This document shows, one piece after another, positions 53,237 through 61,735 of a stretch of 64,000 nt of DNA. Position numbers and translations under genes: made by a program. The stretch is from Solirubrum puertoriconensis (GTDB lineage Bacteria > Bacteroidota > Bacteroidia > Cytophagales > Hymenobacteraceae). The stretch spans positions 124,001 through 188,000 of the forward strand of contig NZ_LNAL01000003.1 of assembly GCF_001483135.1 (NCBI RefSeq), given 5' to 3'. Within the stretch, counting starts at the first letter, position 1, and every line of letters begins with the position of its first letter. The notes under the pieces were generated by a model, which made no database searches, was not told the DNA's origin, and was given only the letters and a program-made list of their open reading frames with translations.

Positions 53237-53262
53237 GTACCCTGGGGTACGGCTGGGGGTAC
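53237..53262. promoter_or_regulatory. Candidate integrase arm site, right
   Basis: GGGGTAC at 53244-53250 and 53256-53262, again 12 bp apart, and an inverted GTACCC at 53237-53242. Of the 19 bases of the pair, 17 match the left copy. Confidence 0.6.
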
Positions 53263-53389
53263 AAAAACGCTCATTTATTAGCACCCAAACTCCTCTATCT
53301 TCACAACTGACACACAGAATATGCTTCAACAGTCTGCATTGAGGCATGTTTGAGTGAGATTAACTACTGTTTCAATGATGAGGTGTAAG

Positions 53390-53446
53390 TCCCTGCAGCT
53401 CCACAATAAACCCTCCTTACGCCACCGTGGGGAGGGTTTTCTGTTT
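53390..53446 (+). repeat. attR: 57-bp direct repeat
   Basis: Identical to 38555-38611; includes a fragment of the tmRNA 3' end and a copy of its terminator. The chromosomal sequence resumes at 53447. Confidence 0.95.
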
Positions 53447-53910
53447 TTACGTTCTTTCGAATCAGCTCAAAGAAATTATCTTTTCAGAACCTTTTCTAAC
53501 AAGAGGTTAGATCTGAATTGGTGGCAAATGCGCACAACTCAAACAAAGGTTTAAAACCTTAGCCCAAGCTCGACAGTATAAGGAGCAAATTCCCTTGCTA
53601 TAAAGACCCGGCGTGCCTTGTGCTCCGGGTCTTTGCATTTTGGTGCGGTTTGGTTGCGGGCGGATGCAGAAATATGTGCAGCATTGCGAGGTTGGTAGCT
53701 CCGACAATGTCACAATGCGTTGGATGTGATAGAAGCTTGGTGGTGGCTTGGGCTCTTTTGAAGCATTCGTTAAGGCTTACTGAAAGAATAGCGGAGTAAA
53801 AAGCGAGGTTTTTGGTTGTCACGCAGCCAGCAACATTTTCCTTGATACAGGGAGGGCAAATCCCCACATTTGAAACCCAACCCGCTTCTTTTCCATAACC
53901 AAACCACAAG
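53447..53910. other. Intergenic region, 464 bp, with hairpin at 53602-53634
   Basis: First chromosomal DNA after the element. AAAGACCCGG/CCGGGTCTTT hairpin followed by GCATTTTGG is a likely terminator. No gene supported. Confidence 0.6.
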
Positions 53911-54174
53911 ATGAACGCCTTTAACTCTGCCATGGCTGGGCTGCAGGCGGCGGCCCTCGTGCAAGAAGCAATGCACGAGGGCCGTACCATCGAGGCGGCT
54001 TGTTTGTTGGCCCAGTGGGTACAAGTTCAGGAGGGTACGCCTGTGTTGGGGCAGGAGCAGCAAGCCCATTTGCTGCACAGCTGCCACGATTTGATCCTGA
54101 GCGAAATGGAAACCCGCTCCGACTTATGGGGCCGGGCACGCGCTTGCCTCTACGCAGCGCTGCTTCTCAGCTAA
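53911..54174 (+). CDS. Small hypothetical protein, 87 aa
   Basis: Reads MNAFNSAMAGLQAAALVQEAMHEGRT... with normal core codon use (GC-rich third positions) and ends before the convergent LytTR gene. All helical, no domain recognised. Confidence 0.5.
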   Translation: MNAFNSAMAGLQAAALVQEAMHEGRTIEAACLLAQWVQVQEGTPVLGQEQQAHLLHSCHDLILSEMETRSDLWGRARACLYAALLLS

Positions 54175-54199
54175 GCCTTTGCCAACCCTGCTGCCTGCG

Positions 54200-54883
54200 C
54201 TACCCCCGCAGCAGCGGCAGGTACGAAGCCCCTAAGGGCACAGGCTTGCCATTAATGCTGACTTGGTGCCGCTCGATGCGGTCGATTTTGTCTTTGGCAA
54301 CGATAAACGAGCGGTGCACGCGCACGAAGCGGTCGGGGGGTAAAAGCTCCACCAGTTCGTTGATGGTCATGCGGGTAAGTACATTTTTACCCTCCAGCAC
54401 AAACGTAACGTAGTTTCCCGCCGCCTCGAGGTACAAAATGTCCTCGTAGCGCACTTTCACTTGTTCGTAACCAGTCTTTACAAACAGGTAATCCTTGGGT
54501 GCCGCCGCGGCCGGAGCGGCTTGGCCCCGCAGCTGCAGTTGCTCGTGGGCTTTGTTGCAGGCTTTTACGAAGCGCGGCAAGGAAAACGGCTTGAGCAGGT
54601 AATCCAAAGCATCGAGCTCAAAACCCGTTACGGCGTGCTCGGCATAGGCTGTAGTAAAAATTACCATGGGCTTCTTCGCCAAGCTGCTCACCAGCTCCAA
54701 ACCCGATATATCGGGCATGTTGATGTCGAGAAACAACAAATCGACGGGCTCGTGCTGCAGGTACTCCAGGCCCTCGAAGGCATTGGTGAAGCACGCTTTC
54801 AACTCCACAAACGGCACCTTGGCGGCAAGGGAGCGAATTACCTCGAGGGCAATGGGTTCGTCGTCGATGGCAATGGCAAGCAT
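54200..54883 (-). CDS. LytTR-family response regulator
   Basis: 227 residues. Receiver domain with Asp53 in LLFLDINMPD, Asp/Glu acidic pocket at 7-9 (IDDEP), Thr (FTTAY) and Lys (LLKPF). C-terminal LytTR DNA-binding domain (YLEAAGNYVTF, RVHRSFIVAKDKID). It controls transcription after phosphorylation by the kinase encoded just upstream. Confidence 0.95.
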   Translation of the reverse strand: MLAIAIDDEPIALEVIRSLAAKVPFVELKACFTNAFEGLEYLQHEPVDLLFLDINMPDISGLELVSSLAKKPMVIFTTAYAEHAVTGFELDALDYLLKPFSLPRFVKACNKAHEQLQLRGQAAPAAAAPKDYLFVKTGYEQVKVRYEDILYLEAAGNYVTFVLEGKNVLTRMTINELVELLPPDRFVRVHRSFIVAKDKIDRIERHQVSINGKPVPLGASYLPLLRG

Positions 54884-54909
54884 ACTCTGTAACCTAGAAT
54901 GGGGCGCGG

Positions 54910-55923
54910 CTAAAGCTGTAACGTAAGGTGCACGAAAAATTCGCTGCTGGTTTCGCGGATTATCAACTCGTGGCGTTTGGGGTAGAGCAAAGCAAGGCGC
55001 TGCTGCACGTTGCTGAGACCTAGGCCCGACTCGGCCAGCGGTTCTTGCTCGGGCCTGGGGTGCGTGCTGTTGTACACATCGAAATACAGCTTGCCTTGCG
55101 CGTAGTGCAGGGTGGTTTTTATCCAGGAGCGTCGTTGTAGGCTGATGCCGTGTTTAAAGGCGTTTTCCACAAACGGAATAAGCAGCATGGGCGCAATCCA
55201 GGTGGCTTCGGGCACCTCCTCGATGTTGGTTTCGAGAGTGATGTTGGGCGAGGTGGCAATGCGCAACGATTGCAGCTCGATGTAGTTGCGCAGGTATTCG
55301 ATTTCGCGCGCCAGCAGTATGCGCGACTGGTGATTTTCGTGCAGCATAAACCGCATCATGTCGCCCAGCATCTGTATGCCCTGCGCAGTCCGCTCGCCTT
55401 GCTCCTGCAGCGCGGTGCCGTAAAGCGTATTGAGCGCATTGAACAAGAAATGCGGATTGATCTGAGCCCGCAGCAAATCAAGAGTGGCGTTTGATTGTCC
55501 TAGCTCTTGCTTTAGCCCCTCAAGGGCCCGCTGCCCTCGCGTGCGGCGCTGGTACACAAACCACGAAAGCGGCATGGTAAACATCACGTGGAATGCCGAG
55601 TGAAACAGGACGTAGCCCGCTGCCTCTTCGGCATCGCCGCCGCGCAACACAGCCACCAGAAAACCTACGGGCAATGCCGTGAGCACCAACGTAAGCGCCA
55701 TCCGGAGTAAGTAACTCCAGAAAGGATGCTTACGACCTAGGGCGCTAGGGAGTAGTGTATGGCAAGCAAACGCGTGCAACAAAGTGCCACTTACGGCTAG
55801 CAGGCTCCAGTAGAAAACCAGTGCCCCGTCGTTACCGGCAACCAGGATAAAGGCCGAGCCCAAGGCCCACAAAATCAAGCCAACAGTTGCATCGCGCAGA
55901 ATGCTGCGAGTTTCGGAAGACAT
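54910..55923 (-). CDS. LytS-type sensor histidine kinase
   Basis: 337 residues from ATG 55923 (MSSETRSILRDATVG); a longer reading upstream is not kinase-like. Four membrane helices in the first about 150 residues; the His_kinase region QINPHFLFNALNTLY and an ATPase domain (PFVENAFKHGIS, GLGLSNVQQRLALLY). It ends 26 bp before the response regulator. Confidence 0.94.
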   Translation of the reverse strand: MSSETRSILRDATVGLILWALGSAFILVAGNDGALVFYWSLLAVSGTLLHAFACHTLLPSALGRKHPFWSYLLRMALTLVLTALPVGFLVAVLRGGDAEEAAGYVLFHSAFHVMFTMPLSWFVYQRRTRGQRALEGLKQELGQSNATLDLLRAQINPHFLFNALNTLYGTALQEQGERTAQGIQMLGDMMRFMLHENHQSRILLAREIEYLRNYIELQSLRIATSPNITLETNIEEVPEATWIAPMLLIPFVENAFKHGISLQRRSWIKTTLHYAQGKLYFDVYNSTHPRPEQEPLAESGLGLSNVQQRLALLYPKRHELIIRETSSEFFVHLTLQL

Positions 55924-55961
55924 GGTTTCGAGAACCGAAAACCACGATAGGCTGAGGTGCT

Positions 55962-56303
55962 TCACAGAAGTAAGATGGCCAGGTTTGAAGCCGGCCGGTA
56001 CGTAAATAACGAAGAAACCGAATGGCAGAGGCAGGCAATGGTGCAGTGCGGGCAACCGTGGTGCTGCAACTCGGTCACCCATTGGGCCGGCAGCAGCGAA
56101 TTGGCGGAGGGCTTGTGCTGCCGAAACTGCAGCGTGTGCACGGGCATATGAGCCGGCGGCTGAGCAGTAGGTGTGGGCTGAGGCAATCGGGTGCGCAGCG
56201 CGTAGGCCAAGGCCAGCCAGACCAGCGCCAAAACAGCCAGTACCACGGCCGGCCAGCGCCAAAGCCGCTCGGCTACTAAGCGAGGTTGTGCGAAGGTGCT
56301 CAT
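55962..56303 (-). CDS. Possible small membrane protein
   Basis: 113 residues. Hydrophobic helix WPAVVLAVLALVWLALAYAL near the start, then a tail with GCPHCTIACLC. Only weakly supported: no homologue recognised, and the tail is not typical of known families. Confidence 0.4.
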   Translation of the reverse strand: MSTFAQPRLVAERLWRWPAVVLAVLALVWLALAYALRTRLPQPTPTAQPPAHMPVHTLQFRQHKPSANSLLPAQWVTELQHHGCPHCTIACLCHSVSSLFTYRPASNLAILLL

Positions 56304-56505
56304 TGCAGTAGGTGTTTGCCAGAGTTAGAAGCTGGTGGCTGCGGTAGCGCTGCCGTACTGGTGAGCAAGGTTAGCCTGCCTAGGCAAGGCCTGAAATAAA
56401 AAGTGACGAACAGCCCAGAAAATGGGATGAACAGCAGCCCAAGGCGCCGACTTGCCGAGGCTGCCGTGGGCTTAGGGGCAATGCCACCTAGAGCACAGGC
56501 GTAAA

Positions 56506-56543
56506 CTACAACGCCCCGCCTGTTTACAGGCGGGGCGTTGTAG
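56506..56543. terminator. Perfect 18-bp hairpin
   Basis: CTACAACGCCCCGCCTGT and its complement around TT. It lies 21 bp beyond the stop of the 56564 gene; no U-tract follows on the minus strand. Confidence 0.75.
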
Positions 56544-56563
56544 CTGCGGCAAGATTACTAAGG

Positions 56564-56962
56564 TTACTTATGCAACACCGACACCAGCGTGGATGAAGTA
56601 GTAGTCACGCGCTGCCGCCCAAGGAGGTAGCGGGCATTTTGAGCTGGCGAAGCCAAACGTTGTACTGCCTGCACAAACTGCGCATCGGCGTTGGCAGTGA
56701 CCGCGGCATACTGCGCCGGCGAGCCAAATACTACCTGCGCCAGCGAATCCTGCTTGGCAAACTGCTGCAGAGCCAAGCGGTAGACCTGGTGCATTTGGTG
56801 AGGATGGAGCTGCATGCTATTACCTAGGTACCGGGCTACGTTGCAAGCCCGGGCATATTGCCCCGAAGTGGTTGTGCCGCCGGGTTGCCCGGCGTGTACC
56901 CGCACCGAGAGAGCAAGAATAAGCAGCAAAGCAAACGCGAGGTAGTAGCGGAAATTTTTCAT
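56564..56962 (-). CDS. Small exported hypothetical protein
   Basis: 132 residues with a signal peptide (YYLAFALLLILALSVRVHAGQ). The mature part is helical (QYARACNVARYLGNSMQLHPHQMHQVYRLALQQFA). Resembles short periplasmic helical proteins; no family named. Confidence 0.7.
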   Translation of the reverse strand: MKNFRYYLAFALLLILALSVRVHAGQPGGTTTSGQYARACNVARYLGNSMQLHPHQMHQVYRLALQQFAKQDSLAQVVFGSPAQYAAVTANADAQFVQAVQRLASPAQNARYLLGRQRVTTTSSTLVSVLHK

Positions 56963-57391
56963 GGTTGCTGAGGTGTAGCTGATGGGTAGGAGAAGCTGGC
57001 GCGCTGTGCTGCGCCTGTGTGGCTGATCAGATGGCTGAACCTACTTCTGCTTGTTTGCCCACGCCGGTTATTTATGCGAACGTGGTACTTTACTTGCCAG
57101 CTGTGATACTTTTCTTAGCGGCGCCAAGGCTTGTGCTGGGTAATGAGAAATCGGCTGATCAGGTTTAGGCCAAACCGCCCCAGATAAAAGGATGCACAAC
57201 TACTTACCATCGGCCGAGGTCGGTTGCAGCGGGGAGAAGTACGTAGCCAGGCTTCCGCAGAAGCACGGAAATGCGGGCGGTGAGTGCGCTCGACAATAAC
57301 CTTGCAGTAGCAAACCTGCGTAAGCGCGCATTCCGGCAGGGAACAACCGCACGGGTAAAAACATATCCATCCTCAACCAAAGCACCTCGTT
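56963..57391. other. Intergenic region, 429 bp
   Basis: No gene or strong hairpin seen. It holds the divergent upstream regions of the 56564 gene and the repeat-protein gene at 57392. Confidence 0.5.
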
Positions 57392-57886
57392 ATGAAAAAG
57401 GTAATCGTACTGGCAGCTATGCTCGCCGCAGGCTTTGCAACGCAAGCGCAAACAACCGCAGGCGGTACCACTTCGGGTGGCACCACCACCAGCGGCACTA
57501 CTTCGGGTACTACCAGCGGCTCAACTACCATGAGCACCAGCGGTAGCACCTCGGGCTCATCTACTATGGGCACCACCACCTCGGGTACCACCAGCGGTAC
57601 TACCGGCACTACTTCGGGTACCACCTCGGGTACTACTTACGGCACTACTTCAGGCACTACCAGCGGCTCGACGACCATGAGCACCAGCGGCTCTACGGGT
57701 ACTACTTCGGGCACTACGAGCGGTAGCACCAGCGGCACCACTTCGGGCTCGATGGGCCAAGGCTCGACTACCAACGGTACGGTGCGTGGCCAAGGCCGCG
57801 AAAACAGCACCCAAAAAAGCAACCGCACCAAATCGAAGAGCACCCGTAGCCGCTCGTCTTCGAGCACCTCGGGTTCGCGCATGTAG
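57392..57886 (+). CDS. Secreted Thr/Ser/Gly-repeat protein
   Basis: 164 residues. Signal peptide MKKVIVLAAMLAAGFATQAQ, then about 100 residues of TTSG/GTTSGS repeats; two long segments (STTMSTSGST) recur, and a basic tail (STQKSNRTKSKSTRSRSSSS) ends it. Probably disordered and surface exposed. The repeats are prone to change in copy number. Confidence 0.75.
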   Translation: MKKVIVLAAMLAAGFATQAQTTAGGTTSGGTTTSGTTSGTTSGSTTMSTSGSTSGSSTMGTTTSGTTSGTTGTTSGTTSGTTYGTTSGTTSGSTTMSTSGSTGTTSGTTSGSTSGTTSGSMGQGSTTNGTVRGQGRENSTQKSNRTKSKSTRSRSSSSTSGSRM

Positions 57887-57910
57887 CACCACCCCAGCGC
57901 AGTTTCAACA

Positions 57911-57946
57911 GGAGCCTGCACCGTTGGTGTGGGCTCCTTTGCGTTT
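57911..57946 (+). terminator. Terminator of repeat-protein gene
   Basis: GGAGCCTGCACC/GGTGTGGGCTCC stem then TTTGCGTTT. Confidence 0.75.
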
Positions 57947-58029
57947 GGGGTGCCGCCGCACCTAGGGTGAGTGAGCAGGATGAGGCAAATCTCTACCTTC
58001 GTTACCTCCCACCCACTTTACTCCCACCC

Positions 58030-59349
58030 ATGAAAGAGTTGCGCAAGCAAGCCGAGCTAAATGGCCGGCCGCTAAAGCCCGAAAGCCTGATGATGAGCTA
58101 CGGCTTTCGGCCCGAATGGAGCGAGGGCGCCATTAAGTGCCCCATCTTCCAGACCTCCACGTTCGTGTTTAAGAACGCCGAAGAGGGCAAAGCCTTCTTC
58201 GAATTGGCGTATGGCCTGCGCCAGCCCGCTCCCGAAGAGGAAATGGGCCTGATTTACTCGCGCCTCAACAACCCCTCGCTCGAAATTTTGGAAGACCGCC
58301 TTACCCTGTGGGACGGCGCCGAAGATGCCGCTTCGTTTGCTTCGGGCATGGCCGCCATCAGCACCTCGCTGCTGGCCCTGCTGAAGCCCGGCGACGTGGT
58401 GCTGCACTCCGAGCCCGTGTACGGCGGCACCGATTTCTTCTTGAAAAACGTACTGCCGCGCTTTGGCATCACGGCCGAAGGCTTTTCGCCCACGCTGCCC
58501 GCCGATGAACTGCAGGCTCGTGCCGCTGCCCTAGGTGAAAAGTTGGCCGTGCTGTACGTGGAGACGCCCGCCAACCCCACCAACCACCTCGTCGATCTGG
58601 ATGCGTGCGTGGCGGCGGCTAAGCTGGCCGGCAGCACTGAGCGCCCCTGCCGTGTGGTGGTCGATAACACCTTCCTGGGGCCCGTGTTTCAGCACCCACT
58701 GCGCCACGGTGCCGATCTGGTACTGTACTCGGCTACCAAATTCCTGGGTGGCCACTCCGATTTGATTGCCGGCGCGGCCCTAGGTTCGAAAGCCCTGATG
58801 AAGGAGGTACGGGCCATGCGCACCTTTATGGGCACCATGTGCGACCCGAACACGGGCTGGATGCTGATGCGCAGCCTCGAGACCCTGAAACTGCGCATGG
58901 AGCGGGCCGCTCAATCGGCGCGCGTAGTAGCCGATTGGCTGCGGCAGCACCCGCAGGTTACGCGCACCTATTACCTAGGGCACCTCGACGACAACGCTGC
59001 CCAGCAGGATATTTACCGGCGCCAGTGCCTCTCGCCGGGCTCCATGATTTCGTTTGACATTGCCGGTGGCGAAGCCGAGGCGTTCCGCTTCCTCAACCGC
59101 TTGCAGCTGATTAAGCTGGCCGTGAGCCTGGGCGGTACGGAAAGCCTGGCCGAGCACCCCGCCACCATGACGCACTCCGACATCACGCCCGAACTGCAGC
59201 GCGAAATGGGCATCACCGAAAGCATGGTGCGCCTGAGCATCGGCGTAGAGGACCCTGCCGACATTATTGCCGACCTGTCCCAAGCCTTCGGCGACGAGGC
59301 CGAGGCGGCTGCGTTTGTTGATGCAAACGTGTACGACGCGGTAATCTAA
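58030..59349 (+). CDS. PLP-dependent Cys/Met metabolism enzyme (cystathionine gamma-synthase/methionine gamma-lyase family)
   Basis: 439 residues from ATG 58030 (MKELRKQAELNGRPLKPESL). PLP Lys in LYSATKFLGGHSDLIAGAA; YSRLNNPSLEILEDRL and VYVETPANPTNHLVDLD are family marks, as is SLGGTESLAEHPATMTHSDI. Acts on sulfur amino acids. Without further data it could be a gamma-lyase, gamma-synthase or beta-lyase. Closed by a very stable hairpin. Confidence 0.93.
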   Translation: MKELRKQAELNGRPLKPESLMMSYGFRPEWSEGAIKCPIFQTSTFVFKNAEEGKAFFELAYGLRQPAPEEEMGLIYSRLNNPSLEILEDRLTLWDGAEDAASFASGMAAISTSLLALLKPGDVVLHSEPVYGGTDFFLKNVLPRFGITAEGFSPTLPADELQARAAALGEKLAVLYVETPANPTNHLVDLDACVAAAKLAGSTERPCRVVVDNTFLGPVFQHPLRHGADLVLYSATKFLGGHSDLIAGAALGSKALMKEVRAMRTFMGTMCDPNTGWMLMRSLETLKLRMERAAQSARVVADWLRQHPQVTRTYYLGHLDDNAAQQDIYRRQCLSPGSMISFDIAGGEAEAFRFLNRLQLIKLAVSLGGTESLAEHPATMTHSDITPELQREMGITESMVRLSIGVEDPADIIADLSQAFGDEAEAAAFVDANVYDAVI

Positions 59350-59367
59350 GCCAAGCACTCAGGTGCC

Positions 59368-59415
59368 AAAACAGCACGGCCGGCACGCTCATTGAGCGTG
59401 CCGGCCGTGCTGTTT
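59368..59415. terminator. Very stable hairpin after PLP enzyme
   Basis: About 23-bp perfect stem (AAACAGCACGGCCGGCACGC and inverse) with tiny loop; A and T runs at both ends make it bidirectional between convergent genes. Confidence 0.9.
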
Positions 59416-59432
59416 ATTCGTAGGGGAAAGCC

Positions 59433-59801
59433 TTAGCGGCCGTTGTTATCAACCTCCAGCTCGCCGCCGATGCGCAGCAGCAAGGTGCTCAGCTGCGACA
59501 AACCCACTTTGCGTTCATCTGGAGCGTGCGGCATAATCTCCGTCACTTGTGCCCCCAGCATACTTAGGGAGCGGCCGATGGCAGGCCCATCGAGCTGGCC
59601 GCTGCTGAGAATGGACTGCAGGTTGCCGATTTCGCGGGCTATGTTCTGCAGCTCGGGCTGGCCACTTTGCAGGAACTGCTGCTGCCAAGCTTCGGTGTTG
59701 GTCATGGCTTCGCTCAGCGGCACAGCCGTTAGGCCGCTTTGCAGGGCATGAATGGTATCGGCGAGAAGGTCGGCGTTTTGGTCGGATTGGGGTGATTGCA
59801 T
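59433..59801 (-). CDS. Hypothetical protein, 122 aa
   Basis: Helical protein (LADTIHALQSGLTAVPLSEAM, LPELQNIAREIGNLQSIL-like). No family named, but an apparently ordinary core gene. It follows uvsE on the same strand with a 14-bp gap. Confidence 0.65.
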   Translation of the reverse strand: MQSPQSDQNADLLADTIHALQSGLTAVPLSEAMTNTEAWQQQFLQSGQPELQNIAREIGNLQSILSSGQLDGPAIGRSLSMLGAQVTEIMPHAPDERKVGLSQLSTLLLRIGGELEVDNNGR

Positions 59802-59815
59802 GGTTGGGATATAGC

Positions 59816-60742
59816 TTAGTACGAAGTGGCTGATGAAGTGCGCGGCGCCGTAAGGCGGCCCACGTCGCGCAGAATAGCGCAGGCCTTGTGGGCGCTGGCT
59901 TCTTTATCTTTTATCTCGAGCATGATGTCGGCGTCGATGCCACGCAAATCATCTACAAAAGACCGGAACAGGTCTTCCTCGATGCTGTTCACGTGCTTGC
60001 CTTTCCGCTCGCCCGGTGCTTGCGAGCTGTAGTCGATCATCAGCGGGCCGTCCTTTTCGGGGTGCCAGGTGGCAGCAGCCAACTGCAAGGCCATGGGCAT
60101 GGGCTCGCCGCTGTTTAGGCACTCGTGGTGGAAGTTATCGAACAGCACCGGCACGCCCACCGAGTCGTAGAGGCGCAAGCACTCCTGCAGGCTGTAGAGG
60201 CGGTCGTCGTTTTCAACCACCAGGCGCACCTTCACGGCTTCGGGCAGCAACTCGTTGTAAGTCGCAATCCAGCGCTTCAGGGCGGCTTCTTTGTCGCCGT
60301 ACACGCCGCCGGCGTGTATCTGCAGCTTGGCCTTGCCGTCGAGGCCCATCAAATCGAGCATGGAGCCTTGGTACACCAGCTCGGCTACGCTACGCTCCAC
60401 AATGCCGGTGTCGGGCGAGTTCAGCACCACAAACTGATCGGGGTGAAACGACACCCGCATATCATGCTGCTTGATGTAGTCGCCGATGGCCCTAAACTCG
60501 GCCGCAAAGCGCTCTTGCCAAGGGTAGGTATTGACGGGGTGCGAGCCAAACGGCACGATGCCCGAGCCAATCCGGAAAAAGCGCAAATCGTGCTGAACGT
60601 TGTACTCCAGAATGCGCTGCAGGCAAGCCAAGTTGTTGGCAACCGCCTGCTCCAGCCGCTCGGCCGAGTACGAGGCCAGCCGGAAGGTGGAGGTAGACGT
60701 GCAGTCGAGCGACTCGTTGACGCAAGGATAGCCAATTCTCAT
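59816..60742 (-). CDS. uvsE: UV damage endonuclease UvsE
   Basis: 308 residues. MRIGYPCVN start, then FFRIGSGIVPFGSH, SFHPDQFVVLNSPD, LQIHAGGVYGDKEAALKR, VENDDRLYSLQECL and DNFHHECLNSG. These TIM-barrel segments hold the metal-binding His, Glu and Asp residues. It nicks DNA 5' of UV photoproducts, a repair path distinct from UvrABC. Confidence 0.96.
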   Translation of the reverse strand: MRIGYPCVNESLDCTSTSTFRLASYSAERLEQAVANNLACLQRILEYNVQHDLRFFRIGSGIVPFGSHPVNTYPWQERFAAEFRAIGDYIKQHDMRVSFHPDQFVVLNSPDTGIVERSVAELVYQGSMLDLMGLDGKAKLQIHAGGVYGDKEAALKRWIATYNELLPEAVKVRLVVENDDRLYSLQECLRLYDSVGVPVLFDNFHHECLNSGEPMPMALQLAAATWHPEKDGPLMIDYSSQAPGERKGKHVNSIEEDLFRSFVDDLRGIDADIMLEIKDKEASAHKACAILRDVGRLTAPRTSSATSY

Positions 60743-60828
60743 AGCTATGGCTTACGCCGGGGCCGCCCCCTAGGTTGGCAAAACCATGCATGTACCTAGG
60801 GCCGGCCTGCTTCGGCCAGCAGCGTGGC

Positions 60829-61611
60829 TTAACGCTTGGGCGACAAACTGCCAGCGGGCGGCTGAACGGGTTGGGTGGGCAACGCAGGCAAAGTGCGCGG
60901 CACCGAAATGGGCACGTAAGCGGAGTCACCCTCCACCTCGTAGCCCTTGTTTACGCGGAAGAGGCGGTTATAAGCGCGGCGCCGGGCCAGCTCATCGTTG
61001 TACTGCTTCTGAGCCTGAATTTCCTCCATCTTACGGCGCTGGTCGCCCTCGCGCGAAAACTGGTCGTAGAGGAAGCTGATGGGGCTGGCCAGCGTAGGAA
61101 CGGGCGCCTTGGGGGCCGTAGAGTCGACGGGGAACAGGGGCTTGGGCTTGGGTGGGCGCTTTACCGCGTTGGGCGGTGGTGTAGACCGCCGAATGTTGCG
61201 CAAGGCCTTGTTGATGGTGGCATCGTCGGGGCGGCCTTCGCGAATGGTAACGCCCGTGAGCTGCACGCTGGTACGCTGCAGCTTTACTTGCACAATCAGC
61301 TGCGAGAGGCCCGTGCCACCTAGGGGCATGCGGTACGAGGCATAACCGATAGCCCGAAATTCAAGCGTGTCGGTTGATTGCGCTATCAGGTTGAAGCTGC
61401 CTTGCTCATCGGCTACCACGCCGCGGCGGGTGCGTAGGTTGATTACCGCTGCGCCGGGTATGTCTTGCCGCGTGTCTTTGTCGCTGATGGAGCCCGTAAC
61501 GCGCACCTGCGTTTGCGCCGTTGCCGGCACAGCGGCCCACAGGCACAACACAGCAGCTAGGGCCAGCCACCAAGGCGAAATCAACCGATGTAAATTCAAC
61601 GATACTTTCAT
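60829..61611 (-). CDS. Secreted carboxypeptidase-regulatory-like protein
   Basis: 260 residues from ATG 61611 (MKVSLNLHRLISPWWLALA). Signal peptide ends PATAQ, then a CarboxypepD_reg-like domain (VTGSISDKDTRQDIPGAAVINLRT, FNLIAQSTDTLEFRAIGY). The C-terminal half is Pro- and charge-rich (KRPPKPKPLFPVDST). Family proteins are found in outer-membrane assembly contexts; role unknown. Confidence 0.85.
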   Translation of the reverse strand: MKVSLNLHRLISPWWLALAAVLCLWAAVPATAQTQVRVTGSISDKDTRQDIPGAAVINLRTRRGVVADEQGSFNLIAQSTDTLEFRAIGYASYRMPLGGTGLSQLIVQVKLQRTSVQLTGVTIREGRPDDATINKALRNIRRSTPPPNAVKRPPKPKPLFPVDSTAPKAPVPTLASPISFLYDQFSREGDQRRKMEEIQAQKQYNDELARRRAYNRLFRVNKGYEVEGDSAYVPISVPRTLPALPTQPVQPPAGSLSPKR

Positions 61612-61670
61612 GCAAGGCTGCAAACAACCAATCGGCCCGCAATGTATTCAAGCCTCAGGCCAATGAGTTA

Positions 61671-61709
61671 AAAAAAGCCTGCGCCGTTGGCAACGGCGCA
61701 GGCTTTTTT
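61671..61709. terminator. Bidirectional terminator
   Basis: AAAAAAGCCTGCGCCGTTG/AACGGCGCAGGCTTTTTT stem; A6 and T6 on the two sides. Ends the acidic-lipoprotein transcript. Confidence 0.92.
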
Positions 61710-61735
61710 GCAAAATCCAGAATTAAGCCAACCGG

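Larger units (their letters stand above)
38555..53446. mobile_element. PICI-like integrated element in ssrA
   Basis: A 14.8-kb insertion at the 3' end of tmRNA, bounded by perfect 57-bp direct repeats. It carries int, two excisionase-like proteins, a repressor-type switch, primase and helicase modules, terminase-small-subunit-like protein, tail-type hydrolase and cargo. Capsid, portal and large terminase are missing, so it cannot be a complete phage. This content matches phage-inducible chromosomal islands; mobility has not been shown. CCTAGG, common elsewhere, is absent. Confidence 0.85.

Noticed and set aside
38555-53446. Complete prophage
   Set aside because: No capsid, portal, large terminase, tape measure or lysis genes could be found.
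53598-53990. 130-codon minus-strand frame after attR
   Set aside because: Crosses a terminator hairpin and the better supported gene at 53911.
57392-57886. CRISPR-like repeats
   Set aside because: The repeats are in-frame TTSG codons of one protein, without spacers.
57887-58029. SAM riboswitch before the PLP enzyme gene
   Set aside because: Only a short leader after a terminator; no conserved riboswitch core.
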